Virus record (IMG/VR): IMGVR_UViG_3300027754_000161
Span: 1-45,903 of that record
Direction: 5' to 3' (one strand)
DNA from: a virus
Length of the DNA: 45,903 nucleotides
The translations under genes and the position numbers were made by a program. Numbering within the stretch: position 1 is the stretch's first letter; each line of letters starts with the position of its first letter. Positions 17,088 through 24,709 of the stretch are shown in pieces. Under the pieces are notes generated by a model, which was not told where the DNA came from, ran no database searches, and saw nothing but the letters and a program-made list of their open reading frames with translations.

Positions 17088-17373
17088 AGATACACGCAAA
17101 TTTATTTCAAACATTTACCAGTGGGCAACGACTAATGGTGACTTTGATTTTATTAAAATGTCCATCAACGACTGTTGTTCGGACGAATGTACGCAGCTCC
17201 GTTACGAGCTGGAGATCGTTTTAAAAAAGACTAGGGTGTTACTTAATCAATTGGCCGAGTCTATAGATGAGATGGATGTCAGTATTAGACAATTAAAAAT
17301 CGCGATTGAGAAAGAAAGGGAAATCAGGAAGAAAGCTAGAATAGATCAAAGGCAAAAAAAGAGGGAGGAATAA
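17071..17373 (+). CDS. Hypothetical coiled-coil protein
   Basis: A 100-residue protein starting MNFTIEDTRKFISNIYQW. The second half (RYELEIVLKKTRVLLNQLAESIDEMDV... to QRQKKREE) has heptad periodicity and a strongly basic end. A CCSDEC cluster at residues 35-40 could bind metal. Function unknown. It is embedded in the operon ahead of the second DnaA_N-type gene. Confidence 0.6.
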   Translation: MNFTIEDTRKFISNIYQWATTNGDFDFIKMSINDCCSDECTQLRYELEIVLKKTRVLLNQLAESIDEMDVSIRQLKIAIEKEREIRKKARIDQRQKKREE

Positions 17374-17380
17374 AAAGAAC

Positions 17381-18931
17381 ATGAGACCCCATGCCCTAGA
17401 ATTTAATAATACGAAGAACCTCTTGAAGGAAGAAGGAAATATCAGAATAGAGGCTTTGTACAATATCATTCTTACTAAGAAGGGGCAACCTGATTATCTG
17501 GCTATCGACATCTACACGGAAGCTAGGTCTTGGTACAAACCTAAAAAAACAAATATTCAAGGTAATGTAGTCTATTCATCAAAGCTAAAAGGCTATGGGT
17601 GGCAGATAGGTTATGAGTATTTGGCTAACAGGTATAAATGCACTACTGAGTTGATAAGAAGAAAATTGGTTTTATTAGAAAAGTTAGGGCTACTTACTAG
17701 AGATTTTAGAACTGAATATTATCACGGAAAAAGATTTAACAATAATATGTATCTTTTAGTATGGAAAGATACGCCTCATTTTTATAGCGCGATCGGTCTA
17801 GAAAAAAAGGTATCTACTACCCCTCCAAACCAAGGAGACCTATGCAAAAATTTGAGTACCCCTGTCCAACAAAAAGTGGACATCATATATGTAATACCCA
17901 ATAACGGTAAAGAAAAAGAAGAAGCTTTAGCTTATTCTTCTTTTTCTTCTAGTACTTCTACTAAAAGGAATACTCCTTTACCGCGCGCGCGCGTGAGTGA
18001 GGCGAAAATCGTGCAAATCACAAATGCCAAACTCGAACAAACACCGCGAAAAAAAATCACCGAGATACCAACCTTGGCTACTGGCTATCCTACGGAGCCA
18101 GCCAAGGTTTACCAAACAGAAGAAATCCGTGTTGTGGAAACTGAAGTGGTGACAAATTGTAACCGATTAGGTGAGATTAGCCTTTTGCAGGATATTCCGT
18201 TACTAGCTAACCTTCTAAGCCCAAGCGAGGAAAGCCCAACCATCGACATTTTGTCGACAATTCACCCCGAAATAACCCAAAAACATGAGGAGGTTATGCG
18301 TATGAAAGAACGATCACCGATTGAAGACGATTTTGAGGATATACCAAGTGCGGTAGACCTGGAAAACAAGAGGAACATGGAGTTTGAACTAAGCGGCGCA
18401 ATCTTCAAAAGTTTTGGCGGTGTAAAGTCCGATGAGATCATGGAAAATTGCAAGTTCATCCCGATAAACGAGAATAAACTCGGTGTCCAGCTTAGCAACG
18501 GATTTAGCTTGACCCCAACTGATAGAGATCGGCTCAAAGCCTGTATACGCTTGGTTTACGGGGAGGGAATTAATATCGTTTCTTCTGCTGTATTAAAAAT
18601 AGCACAACCCAAACCTGAAATTTTGGTAAAACCGCAAATCCAGCAATATTATCACCAATGGACTAGGTTCAAAAATGATCTGCTGAACTACCTGCCGGAA
18701 AAAACCGGCCATCATATCCTCAATGCTTGGTTTGATAAATTTCAAGTTTGGGAAGACCCGAAAAATAACAGGATTATCCTGACAGGCTCAAGGTTTTACG
18801 TCGATAGTGTTTATAACAGATTTCAAAGTGCGATTGAGCATGTGGTTACAAAAACCAAAGTGACGCTTGAACTACATTTTGAAAACAATGATGAGAAACC
18901 AATAATTTATAAACCAAATGGAGGGTTTTGA
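17381..18931 (+). CDS. Second replication protein with wHTH and DnaA_N-like C-terminal domain
   Basis: A 516-residue protein. The N-terminal region carries a winged helix (WQIGYEYLANRYKCTTELIR, then LVLLEKLGLLTRDFR, residues about 74-128), as in plasmid initiators. A low-complexity linker follows. The C-terminus has two related segments: IFKSFGGVKSDEIMENCKFI... and LLNYLPEKTGHHILNAWFDKF with RFYVDSVYNRF, the latter resembling DnaA domain I. From about 17980, starting at a CGCGCGCGCG run, base composition becomes visibly richer in GC than upstream, suggesting the C-terminal part came from another source. It differs in sequence from the protein at 13109-14179. Confidence 0.75.
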   Translation: MRPHALEFNNTKNLLKEEGNIRIEALYNIILTKKGQPDYLAIDIYTEARSWYKPKKTNIQGNVVYSSKLKGYGWQIGYEYLANRYKCTTELIRRKLVLLEKLGLLTRDFRTEYYHGKRFNNNMYLLVWKDTPHFYSAIGLEKKVSTTPPNQGDLCKNLSTPVQQKVDIIYVIPNNGKEKEEALAYSSFSSSTSTKRNTPLPRARVSEAKIVQITNAKLEQTPRKKITEIPTLATGYPTEPAKVYQTEEIRVVETEVVTNCNRLGEISLLQDIPLLANLLSPSEESPTIDILSTIHPEITQKHEEVMRMKERSPIEDDFEDIPSAVDLENKRNMEFELSGAIFKSFGGVKSDEIMENCKFIPINENKLGVQLSNGFSLTPTDRDRLKACIRLVYGEGINIVSSAVLKIAQPKPEILVKPQIQQYYHQWTRFKNDLLNYLPEKTGHHILNAWFDKFQVWEDPKNNRIILTGSRFYVDSVYNRFQSAIEHVVTKTKVTLELHFENNDEKPIIYKPNGGF

Positions 18932-19194
18932 TGAATAGTACAGACGAGAATTATACATATCCGCACAAGAACGATCTCATAATGTGTTTAATGAGTTTAA
19001 TTGAGGATTGCCAAGCCGAGCATACAAAAAAACTCCGTGAGATTTTTAAATGGGCTAGAAATGACGAAGATAAACAGACTTTAAAAAGGATGATTAGAGC
19101 TAATAGAGTCCTTGAAGAAGGATTAGACGAAGACGCTACAGGCGCGTACCAGAAACTAATTAACGATATAACAGATTTTAGGAGAGTGGAATAA
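18931..19194 (+). CDS. Small hypothetical protein
   Basis: ATG 18931 overlaps the previous stop (TGATG) with GGAGG upstream, giving 87 residues (MNSTDENYTYPHKNDLIMCL...). Helical and charged; no domain recognised. Its stop overlaps the next ATG (TAATG), so expression is coupled within the replication operon. Confidence 0.6.
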   Translation: MNSTDENYTYPHKNDLIMCLMSLIEDCQAEHTKKLREIFKWARNDEDKQTLKRMIRANRVLEEGLDEDATGAYQKLINDITDFRRVE

Positions 19195-19514
19195 TGAGGT
19201 TTCGAACAAAAATGTCCGCTAAGTCGTTACCAGCATTGGTAACTGAGATTTTAGAAGACGATGATGATATCGCTTGTGTGTCAATCAATATTGTAGAAAG
19301 AGATTCGCAAATACGATCCTTTAGCGCGACATACAATGATCGCTTTATTATTAATTTAGCCATGGATAACTTGTATCATTTGTTGAGCAACAACAATAAT
19401 GCAGGTGATCCGATGGAACTTGATTACATACAAATATGCGACAAAGCTCTGCTGCTAAAATTAAAGGAAAAGCTTTTCTCCATAGTTAAACTCATAGAGA
19501 ATAAAAATGTATAA
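19194..19514 (+). CDS. Hypothetical protein preceding the helicase
   Basis: A 106-residue protein starting MRFRTKMSAKSLPALV. It has an alternating pattern of strands and helices (DDDIACVSINIVERD, FSATYNDRFIINLAMDNLY) and no recognised motif. It is coupled to the preceding gene by TAATG and overlaps the helicase start by 8 nt. It may be a small accessory factor for the helicase; this is inference from position. Confidence 0.6.
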   Translation: MRFRTKMSAKSLPALVTEILEDDDDIACVSINIVERDSQIRSFSATYNDRFIINLAMDNLYHLLSNNNNAGDPMELDYIQICDKALLLKLKEKLFSIVKLIENKNV

Positions 19515-20946
19515 TTTAACGGCAGAACAAGAGGCTTGCGTACAAGCATCTACTACCGGAAAAAATATTAAAACAAAGGCTTTTGCAGGAAGCGGAAAGA
19601 CCTCTACTTTGGTAGCGATATCAAAGGCCTTAGTTGATAAAAGGATATTGTATCTAGCCTATAACAGGTCTATCAAAAAAGAAGCAGACGGCAAATTTCC
19701 CGATAACGTAGACTGCAAAACATCTCATTCATTAGCGTTTTGTCGTTATACTCACATAATCGGTCGCAGAGTGTCTGATGATTATCCAAAACTAAATACA
19801 GAAGCTCTAGTAAAGCATATCGGTATTAAAAAGCTGTACGATTGCGAGCAAGACGAGTTAGCAATGAAGGCCTTGAAAATATTAAACCGTTTTGTTCAAA
19901 ATAGTTATCCTCTAACTTATCTAGTTCCTAGACCTCTTAAAGAGTATCAAGATGAAGATGAACAAAAAGAAGCTGAGATAGACCGATATATTGAAGAAAT
20001 TGCTTATAATTATTGGGATGGGTGTACTAAAAAAGACTCTGTATTGCCGATAAGCCATGACGTGTATTTAAAAATGTATCAATTATCTAATCCTGATTTG
20101 TCTGCATTATACGATGTCATACTATTTGACGAATGCCAAGATGCTAACCCTGTATTGCTTGATATAGTTACAAAACAAAAATGTCAAAAAATATATGTAG
20201 GCGATGAGCATCAGCAAATTTATTCATGGCGCGGTGCTATTAATGCCTTTGACCAATTAGAAGGAGAAGAGTTTTATTTGAGTCAGTCTTTTCGTTTTGG
20301 CAAAAAGATAGCAACAATATCAAATATGATTTTGACAATAAAAGGAGAAGAAAAGGAATTAAAGGGTCTTGATACTTTGGACACTGATATCATTTATAAG
20401 GCTTGTTTCCCTTATACGTCTTTGTGCAGAACGAATAATAAAGCGATAGAGGTGATTTTAAGCAATCTGAATAAAAAGGTCCATCTAGTCGGCAATAAGA
20501 TTAAGTCTATAGTATTTTTCTTGAACAATGGGGTAGCCTTATACAAAAATAATTTGAAGATGATAAAGCATGATTTGTTAAAAGGCTTCCGGTCTTGGGA
20601 GCATATGTTGACAGAACATGAAAAAAGCGAAGAGAAAGATAGAAATTTAAGTCTGCTAATTAGTTTCGTTGAAGATTATAACGATAATTTAGTAGGGACG
20701 TTAGAAAAGCTTAGAAACGTTTCTGATACAAAGGAAAAGGAGGCAGATTTAATTATTTCAACAATACATAAGTCTAAGGGGAGAGAGTGGAATAATGTTG
20801 TTATAGAAGATGATTTTAAACTGTCTGAGAAGACAAGTAATGAGGAATGGAATTTGTTATATGTAGCAGTGACTAGAGCGCAAAAAACACTATTCCCTAA
20901 AGGGAACTTGCTAAAAGATCTCACTAAGATTTTCTCCAATCAATAA
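19507..20946 (+). CDS. Superfamily 1 (UvrD/Rep-like) DNA helicase
   Basis: A 479-residue protein with the SF1A motifs in order: Q-motif-like LTAEQEA, Walker A AFAGSGKTS (25-33), motif II ILFDECQD (205-212), motif III VGDEHQQIYSWRGA (231-244), motif IV SQSFRFGKKIA (259-269), motif V STIHKSKGREW (418-428) and motif VI LLYVAVTRAQ (450-459). It is shorter than UvrD (about 720 residues) and nearer in size to phage-type and FBH1-like helicases. It probably unwinds DNA during phage replication or recombination, working with the ssDNA-binding protein encoded next. Confidence 0.93.
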   Translation: MYNLTAEQEACVQASTTGKNIKTKAFAGSGKTSTLVAISKALVDKRILYLAYNRSIKKEADGKFPDNVDCKTSHSLAFCRYTHIIGRRVSDDYPKLNTEALVKHIGIKKLYDCEQDELAMKALKILNRFVQNSYPLTYLVPRPLKEYQDEDEQKEAEIDRYIEEIAYNYWDGCTKKDSVLPISHDVYLKMYQLSNPDLSALYDVILFDECQDANPVLLDIVTKQKCQKIYVGDEHQQIYSWRGAINAFDQLEGEEFYLSQSFRFGKKIATISNMILTIKGEEKELKGLDTLDTDIIYKACFPYTSLCRTNNKAIEVILSNLNKKVHLVGNKIKSIVFFLNNGVALYKNNLKMIKHDLLKGFRSWEHMLTEHEKSEEKDRNLSLLISFVEDYNDNLVGTLEKLRNVSDTKEKEADLIISTIHKSKGREWNNVVIEDDFKLSEKTSNEEWNLLYVAVTRAQKTLFPKGNLLKDLTKIFSNQ

Positions 20947-20975
20947 AATTAAAAAATTAAAAATAGGAAAATAAA

Positions 20976-21557
20976 ATGAAAAATCAATGGAAAAACTTTA
21001 ATGACGCAGATGATCAAATGTCTTACGCGCTGATACCAGATAAAACCTTAGCTAAAGTAGCTTTAAAAATAACTAGAGGCGATCATATAACCGAAGTTTT
21101 TGACGATGGTTATGCTACGAAAAGCAAATCTAGTAATAGCGTGTATCTCGCCTGTGAATTTGTAGTTTTGGGTGGAAAGTACGATAAAAGAAAGATTTGG
21201 AGCAATATTGGTTTGTATAGTGAGCATTCTACAAAATACGCTGATATTGGCAGGGCTACAATCAAGGCTATTCTAAATTCAGCAAAGAATCTAAGCCCTC
21301 AAGATAAATCCGAGCAGGCAGAGTCAAACCGAATAATAAAAGATTTTGGAGATCTGGATAATCTTGAATTTGTAGCAGAGATATCTGTGGACGACAAAGG
21401 GACATCGCCAAAAAATGAGATTAAAGTCATTATCACACCTGATAACCCTAAATATCATGAGTATATGCCAGCTACTAACGGTAGATATAAAATAGAAAGC
21501 GCAACAAAAAAAGCTGCTCCAGAAGTAGAATTGCGTGATGATGAAATACCGTTTTAG
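20976..21557 (+). CDS. DUF669-like phage single-stranded DNA-binding protein
   Basis: A 193-residue protein starting MKNQWKNFNDADDQMSYALIP. It contains the OB-like core GYATKSKSSNSVYLACEFVV, KRKIWSNIGLYS and GRATIKAILNSAKNLSPQDK, as in DUF669 phage proteins. The C-terminus ends RDDEIPF, the acidic tip with a terminal Phe typical of SSB proteins that recruits replication partners. Ribosome site AGGA lies ahead. It follows the helicase by 29 nt. Confidence 0.85.
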   Translation: MKNQWKNFNDADDQMSYALIPDKTLAKVALKITRGDHITEVFDDGYATKSKSSNSVYLACEFVVLGGKYDKRKIWSNIGLYSEHSTKYADIGRATIKAILNSAKNLSPQDKSEQAESNRIIKDFGDLDNLEFVAEISVDDKGTSPKNEIKVIITPDNPKYHEYMPATNGRYKIESATKKAAPEVELRDDEIPF

Positions 21558-21561
21558 GGAA

Positions 21562-21583
21562 AAGTATAAATGCTAGATCAAAA
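21562..21583 (+). repeat. Copy A of a 22-nt translation-start duplication
   Basis: The 22 nt here are identical to 22318-22339, which is the ribosome-site/start region of the HNH-AP2 gene. This copy encodes only MLDQNE followed by a stop. It looks like a leftover start region, marking a past insertion or duplication around the DnaB_N-like gene. Confidence 0.75.
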
Positions 21584-21599
21584 TGAATAGGAACTTTTT

Positions 21600-22325
21600 A
21601 TGAAAGATATACTAAAGAACGAAGATGTAGAAATGCTTCTAATGAGCAAATCAATGCCTTTATCAAAAATAATACAGACCATAGGAGAAGAGGGAAATTC
21701 GCCATACGTTACGATTATACAAAATACAGAGGATGGGTGTAATGTCAGGATCGGCATTCAACCCTCCAAGAATTTTCAGCAGATTTTATTTAGTGGACTG
21801 ATGGCGATCAATAATATTATGGACCAAGATCTTGTGGACCAATTAAACAAACCTCCTCGGGCTAAAAAGGTTCTAGAAGGGATTGATCTTGATAAAGAGA
21901 CTATGGAGCTACTACAACAATTATACAAAAAGCTCGAAAAAAGAACTGAAAGAAAACTATTCGCCGACGCGCATGCAGAGCAAATGTTGCTTGGAGCTGT
22001 CCTTATTAACAACGATTTAATTGAGCGAATTGATTACTTCTTGAAAGCAGATCATTTTTCCGAGAAACTTCATCAAAAAATCTATCATGCTATAGAAATA
22101 TTAGTTGAAAAAGGTTTAAGTGCCACTCCTGTTACTATCAAATCTATGCTTGAGAAAGACCCTTTATACCAAGCCCTAAACGGTAATGAGTATATTATTA
22201 GATTAACAACAATCGCTATGGTTGTAATTAACCCTTATGATTACGGCAAAATAATCTACGACTTAGCAATTAAGAGATTTGGAATAGATAAATTAAGAAA
22301 TAGTCATAATGAAGAGGAAGTATAA
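21600..22325 (+). CDS. DnaB N-terminal-domain-only protein
   Basis: A 241-residue protein starting MKDILKNEDVEMLLM. Residues about 123-225 (HAEQMLLGAVLINNDLIERID, DHFSEKLHQKIYHAI, KGLSATPVTIKSML) match the N-terminal (primase/loader-contacting) domain of the DnaB replicative helicase. The RecA-like helicase half is absent; no Walker A is present. The first 120 residues are unrelated and helical. It could interact with host DnaB or primase, to recruit or to inhibit. It sits in the replication operon after the ssDNA-binding protein and ends one codon from the HNH-AP2 gene. Confidence 0.8.
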   Translation: MKDILKNEDVEMLLMSKSMPLSKIIQTIGEEGNSPYVTIIQNTEDGCNVRIGIQPSKNFQQILFSGLMAINNIMDQDLVDQLNKPPRAKKVLEGIDLDKETMELLQQLYKKLEKRTERKLFADAHAEQMLLGAVLINNDLIERIDYFLKADHFSEKLHQKIYHAIEILVEKGLSATPVTIKSMLEKDPLYQALNGNEYIIRLTTIAMVVINPYDYGKIIYDLAIKRFGIDKLRNSHNEEEV

Positions 22326-22339
22326 ATGCTAGATCAAAA
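22318..22339 (+). repeat. Copy B of the 22-nt translation-start duplication
   Basis: Identical to 21562-21583. Here the repeat spans the stop of the DnaB_N-like gene and the first codons (MLDQ) of the HNH-AP2 gene. Confidence 0.75.
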
Positions 22340-22805
22340 ATATTTATTAGAATTATTTGAATATAAAGACGGAGAACTTTATTGGAAAGTATCACCAAGC
22401 AATAACGTAGCAATAGGGAGCAAAGCGGTTACTACAAAGGCTCAGTATACCATGATAGGAATCAATGGCATAAGGTGTTACGCTCATAAGATCATATTTA
22501 TGATGATCCATGGCTACTGCCCTAAATTAATTACCTTTATCGATCGCAACACCAGAAATTGCAAAATAGAAAATTTAAAAGAACTTACAAGCTCGCAGTT
22601 GGTTGCAAAAGTTCCACGGCGAATAGATAATACCTCGGGTTACAAAGGCGTCAGCTGGTCATCGAGAAACAAAAATTGGGTAGCTACTATTACAAAAAAT
22701 GGAAAGATGATGTTTTTAGGTGGTTTTGACAATATAGAAACTGCCCATAAAGCTTATTGTGAAGCTGCAAATAAATATCATGGTGAATTTGCTAATGCAG
22801 GTTAA
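22326..22805 (+). CDS. HNH-AP2 protein with degenerate HNH active site
   Basis: A 159-residue protein with an N-terminal HNH-type region (LYWKVSPSNN... AHKIIFMMIHGYCPK, ITFIDRNTRNCKIENLKELT, residues about 15-88) and a C-terminal AP2-like DNA-binding domain (NTSGYKGVSWSSRNKNWVAT, FLGGFDNIETAHKAYCEAA, about 102-150). In active homing HNH enzymes the central motif is usually DHINGD...DNRIENLR; here DH is replaced by TF and the Asn by Asp, so catalysis is doubtful. Such genes are typical mobile passengers of phages. Its start region is duplicated upstream. Confidence 0.85.
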   Translation: MLDQKYLLELFEYKDGELYWKVSPSNNVAIGSKAVTTKAQYTMIGINGIRCYAHKIIFMMIHGYCPKLITFIDRNTRNCKIENLKELTSSQLVAKVPRRIDNTSGYKGVSWSSRNKNWVATITKNGKMMFLGGFDNIETAHKAYCEAANKYHGEFANAG

Positions 22806-22809
22806 AAAG

Positions 22810-23055
22810 ATGACTAAATCATTATCGGTATTTGATATTTTTTCAGGAATAGGCGGAAGAGGGAGTATGGAAAGGGACTATGACGATTACGAAGCAATAA
22901 GACTCGCCCTGCGTCAAGATATGCAGGATTATAAGCTTTATCAGGAAATAGAATTAATGGGATGTAGCGAGGAATTTAAGCCGCTGTTAAACTCCTTTGA
23001 AATGCATTTACAGTATATTATTAGAAGAGGTATAGAGAAATTAGATAATGACTAA
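22810..23055 (+). CDS. Small protein carrying a cytosine-methyltransferase motif I relic at its start
   Basis: From ATG 22810 the 81-residue frame begins MTKSLSVFDIFSGIGG, which is the first motif (SAM-binding FSGIGG) of C5-cytosine DNA methyltransferases. It then turns at once into an unrelated acidic helical sequence (MERDYDDYEAIRLALRQDM...). An in-frame ATG at 22867 with GGGAG ahead could be the real start, giving 62 residues. The likeliest reading is that a methyltransferase gene was deleted down to its first codons and joined to a small gene. It overlaps the next gene by 8 nt. Confidence 0.6.
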   Translation: MTKSLSVFDIFSGIGGRGSMERDYDDYEAIRLALRQDMQDYKLYQEIELMGCSEEFKPLLNSFEMHLQYIIRRGIEKLDND

Positions 23056-23239
23056 AAAGAAATACAACAAGACGGCAGCAAAAAACAACTTTAGCAAAGA
23101 AACTCTAACCAAACTGTGGAACGAGTCCAAAGAAGATAGAGCATTAGCCTTAATGGCGGAGAACTTTGACGTAGATCAAGCCTTGAAAGAGTATAAAAAA
23201 GGCTATCTAGAAAGGAAGAAAAACGAAATTTCTAAATAA
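23048..23239 (+). CDS. Small basic hypothetical protein
   Basis: A 63-residue protein (MTKKKYNKTAAKNNFSKETL...), Lys-rich and helical, with no recognised domain. It overlaps the preceding gene by 8 nt. Confidence 0.55.
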   Translation: MTKKKYNKTAAKNNFSKETLTKLWNESKEDRALALMAENFDVDQALKEYKKGYLERKKNEISK

Positions 23240-23257
23240 ATATAAAAAGATGATATT

Positions 23258-23407
23258 ATGACCATGGAAGATAAGCGATTACAGCGCAAAATCAATGTAG
23301 TTAAAAAAAAGAGGAAGAGAATTCGGATTAAAGAAAAACCTGAATTCATAGTAGAAAACAAACCAACACAAACAATCTGGAGCTGGATTAAAGATAAGTT
23401 TTTGTGA
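23258..23407 (+). CDS. Very basic 49-residue protein
   Basis: ATG 23258 opens a short frame (MTMEDKRLQRKINVVKKKRK...) with a Lys/Arg-rich N-terminal half and a Trp-containing end (WSWIKDKFL). It lies in the operon between similarly spaced small genes. The charge suggests nucleic-acid binding. No family recognised, and it may be non-coding. Confidence 0.4.
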   Translation: MTMEDKRLQRKINVVKKKRKRIRIKEKPEFIVENKPTQTIWSWIKDKFL

Positions 23408-23462
23408 AGAATTAACAAGAAATTACATAATATCCATACTCCAGAACCCCTATAGGAAAAAC

Positions 23463-24032
23463 ATGAAAACTGAAAAAAATTTTATAAAACGTTTTACTAG
23501 TGGTAAACCGACAAAATATGATAAAGAAAAACATATAGGGTTGCTGTTTAATGTTTTTAATCAAGGTAAAGGATTAGCTGCTTTTTTTAATGCAGCTTCC
23601 ATTGGTAAAAAAACATTTTATGATTGGTTAGAAGCCCATGAAGAATTTAAAGAAGCTTATGAAGCAGCAATATCTCTTGCTCAAGAAATATGGGAGGATT
23701 ACCCAAAAGACATCCCTGATTTCAATATTTCTTACTGGTCAATAATAATGCGTAACCGTTTTGGATATGGCAAACCAAAAGTCCGAACAGCAAAAGACGC
23801 TACGCCTATTGCTCGTATGAATGCTATTTGGGACGGGCTAGAAGAAGGGGAGCTAAGCGCGCAAGAAGCAACTCAGTTATCTTCCGTAGCTCGTACGCAA
23901 GCTGAGATATTAGGCAGTCAATCTCTAGAATTAGAACCATTAAAGCAGTATACTCAAGAAGAAAAAGAAGCTCAGATAAAGGAAATGCAAAAGATCATAG
24001 ATTATGCCGAGAGAAATAAACATGAGAGTTAA
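23463..24032 (+). CDS. Terminase small subunit-like protein
   Basis: A 189-residue protein. Its N-terminal part has the HTH pattern of small terminases: GKPTKYDKEKHIGLLFNVF, then GLAAFFNAASIGKKTFYDWL and FKEAYEAAISLAQEIW. A middle segment (YWSIIMRNRFGYGK) and a charged C-terminal helix follow. Small subunits recognise the packaging site and assemble as rings on DNA. The large subunit is encoded 6 kb downstream at 30181, so the two are separated by the partition and cargo genes. AGGA precedes the ATG. Confidence 0.75.
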   Translation: MKTEKNFIKRFTSGKPTKYDKEKHIGLLFNVFNQGKGLAAFFNAASIGKKTFYDWLEAHEEFKEAYEAAISLAQEIWEDYPKDIPDFNISYWSIIMRNRFGYGKPKVRTAKDATPIARMNAIWDGLEEGELSAQEATQLSSVARTQAEILGSQSLELEPLKQYTQEEKEAQIKEMQKIIDYAERNKHES

Positions 24033-24408
24033 AAAACCACTCACCAAGGAGGAGGCTCGTAAAAGAAATGCCGCTTATATGAGAGCTTATAGGGAGAATT
24101 TGACAGAAGAGCAGAGAGAGGCAAAAAGAGCTTATCAGAAAGCTTATTTTAGTACAGAAGCAGGGCGCGAGAGAAACAATATATATATGAAAGCTTATAA
24201 GGAGAATTTGACGGAAGAACAGCGAAAAAAAAGAAATGATCGTCAGAAAGTTTATAATGCAAGACATCCTGCTACAGAAGAACAGAGAGCTTGTAGAAGA
24301 GCTTATGCGAAGGCTTATAAGGAGAGTCGTACAGAAGAGCAGAGAGAAAAAAGCAGAGCTTATCGCAGAGCTTATTATATTAGAAAAAAACTAACGAGAG
24401 AATCCTAA
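24022..24408 (+). CDS. Tandem-repeat helical protein
   Basis: Start chosen at ATG 24022 (MRVKKPLTKEEARKRN), overlapping the previous gene by 11 nt, giving 128 residues. The protein is built of degenerate units around the motif AYxKAYKENLTEEQREK (about residues 19, 35, 55, 95 and 110), very rich in Lys, Arg, Glu and Tyr. Such arrays resemble the basic linker repeats seen near HNH/NUMOD proteins and are likely to bind nucleic acid. No enzyme motif present. The first 15 nt of the gene are repeated exactly at the start of the next gene. Confidence 0.6.
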   Translation: MRVKKPLTKEEARKRNAAYMRAYRENLTEEQREAKRAYQKAYFSTEAGRERNNIYMKAYKENLTEEQRKKRNDRQKVYNARHPATEEQRACRRAYAKAYKESRTEEQREKSRAYRRAYYIRKKLTRES

Positions 24409-24707
24409 TGAGAGTTAAAAAAGTATGGGAGAAAGCAAATAAAATGCCGACATATATTCAAAAGGCGAAATTCCTTACCGAGGAGCAAGTTAAAAGAGTG
24501 CTACTAGATTTTACTGAAGTTAATCCAGAATGCCCTGAATCAGTCCGAAAATATGGTGAACGATGCGAGATGATAGGAGAGTTATATTATGGTTATAAAA
24601 ATTATATGAAAACTGCTGGCGAGAAAGGCGCAAAATCGCAAGTCGATAAACATTCCATGGACAAGATAGAGCGATTAATAGGCTACAAAGATGAATACAT
24701 AGGCTAA
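24408..24707 (+). CDS. Hypothetical protein sharing the MRVKK start
   Basis: A 99-residue protein starting MRVKKVWEKANKMPTYIQKA; its ATG overlaps the previous stop (TAATG). The C-terminus DKIERLIGYKDEYIG closely resembles the N-terminus of the next protein (NTERLIAYPDDYIG), showing local duplication. No domain recognised. Confidence 0.55.
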   Translation: MRVKKVWEKANKMPTYIQKAKFLTEEQVKRVLLDFTEVNPECPESVRKYGERCEMIGELYYGYKNYMKTAGEKGAKSQVDKHSMDKIERLIGYKDEYIG

Positions 24708-24709
24708 TT

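Noticed and set aside
24022-24408. Repeats around 24022-24408 as a CRISPR or DNA repeat array
   Set aside because: The repetition is at the protein level with degenerate DNA units and no spacers.
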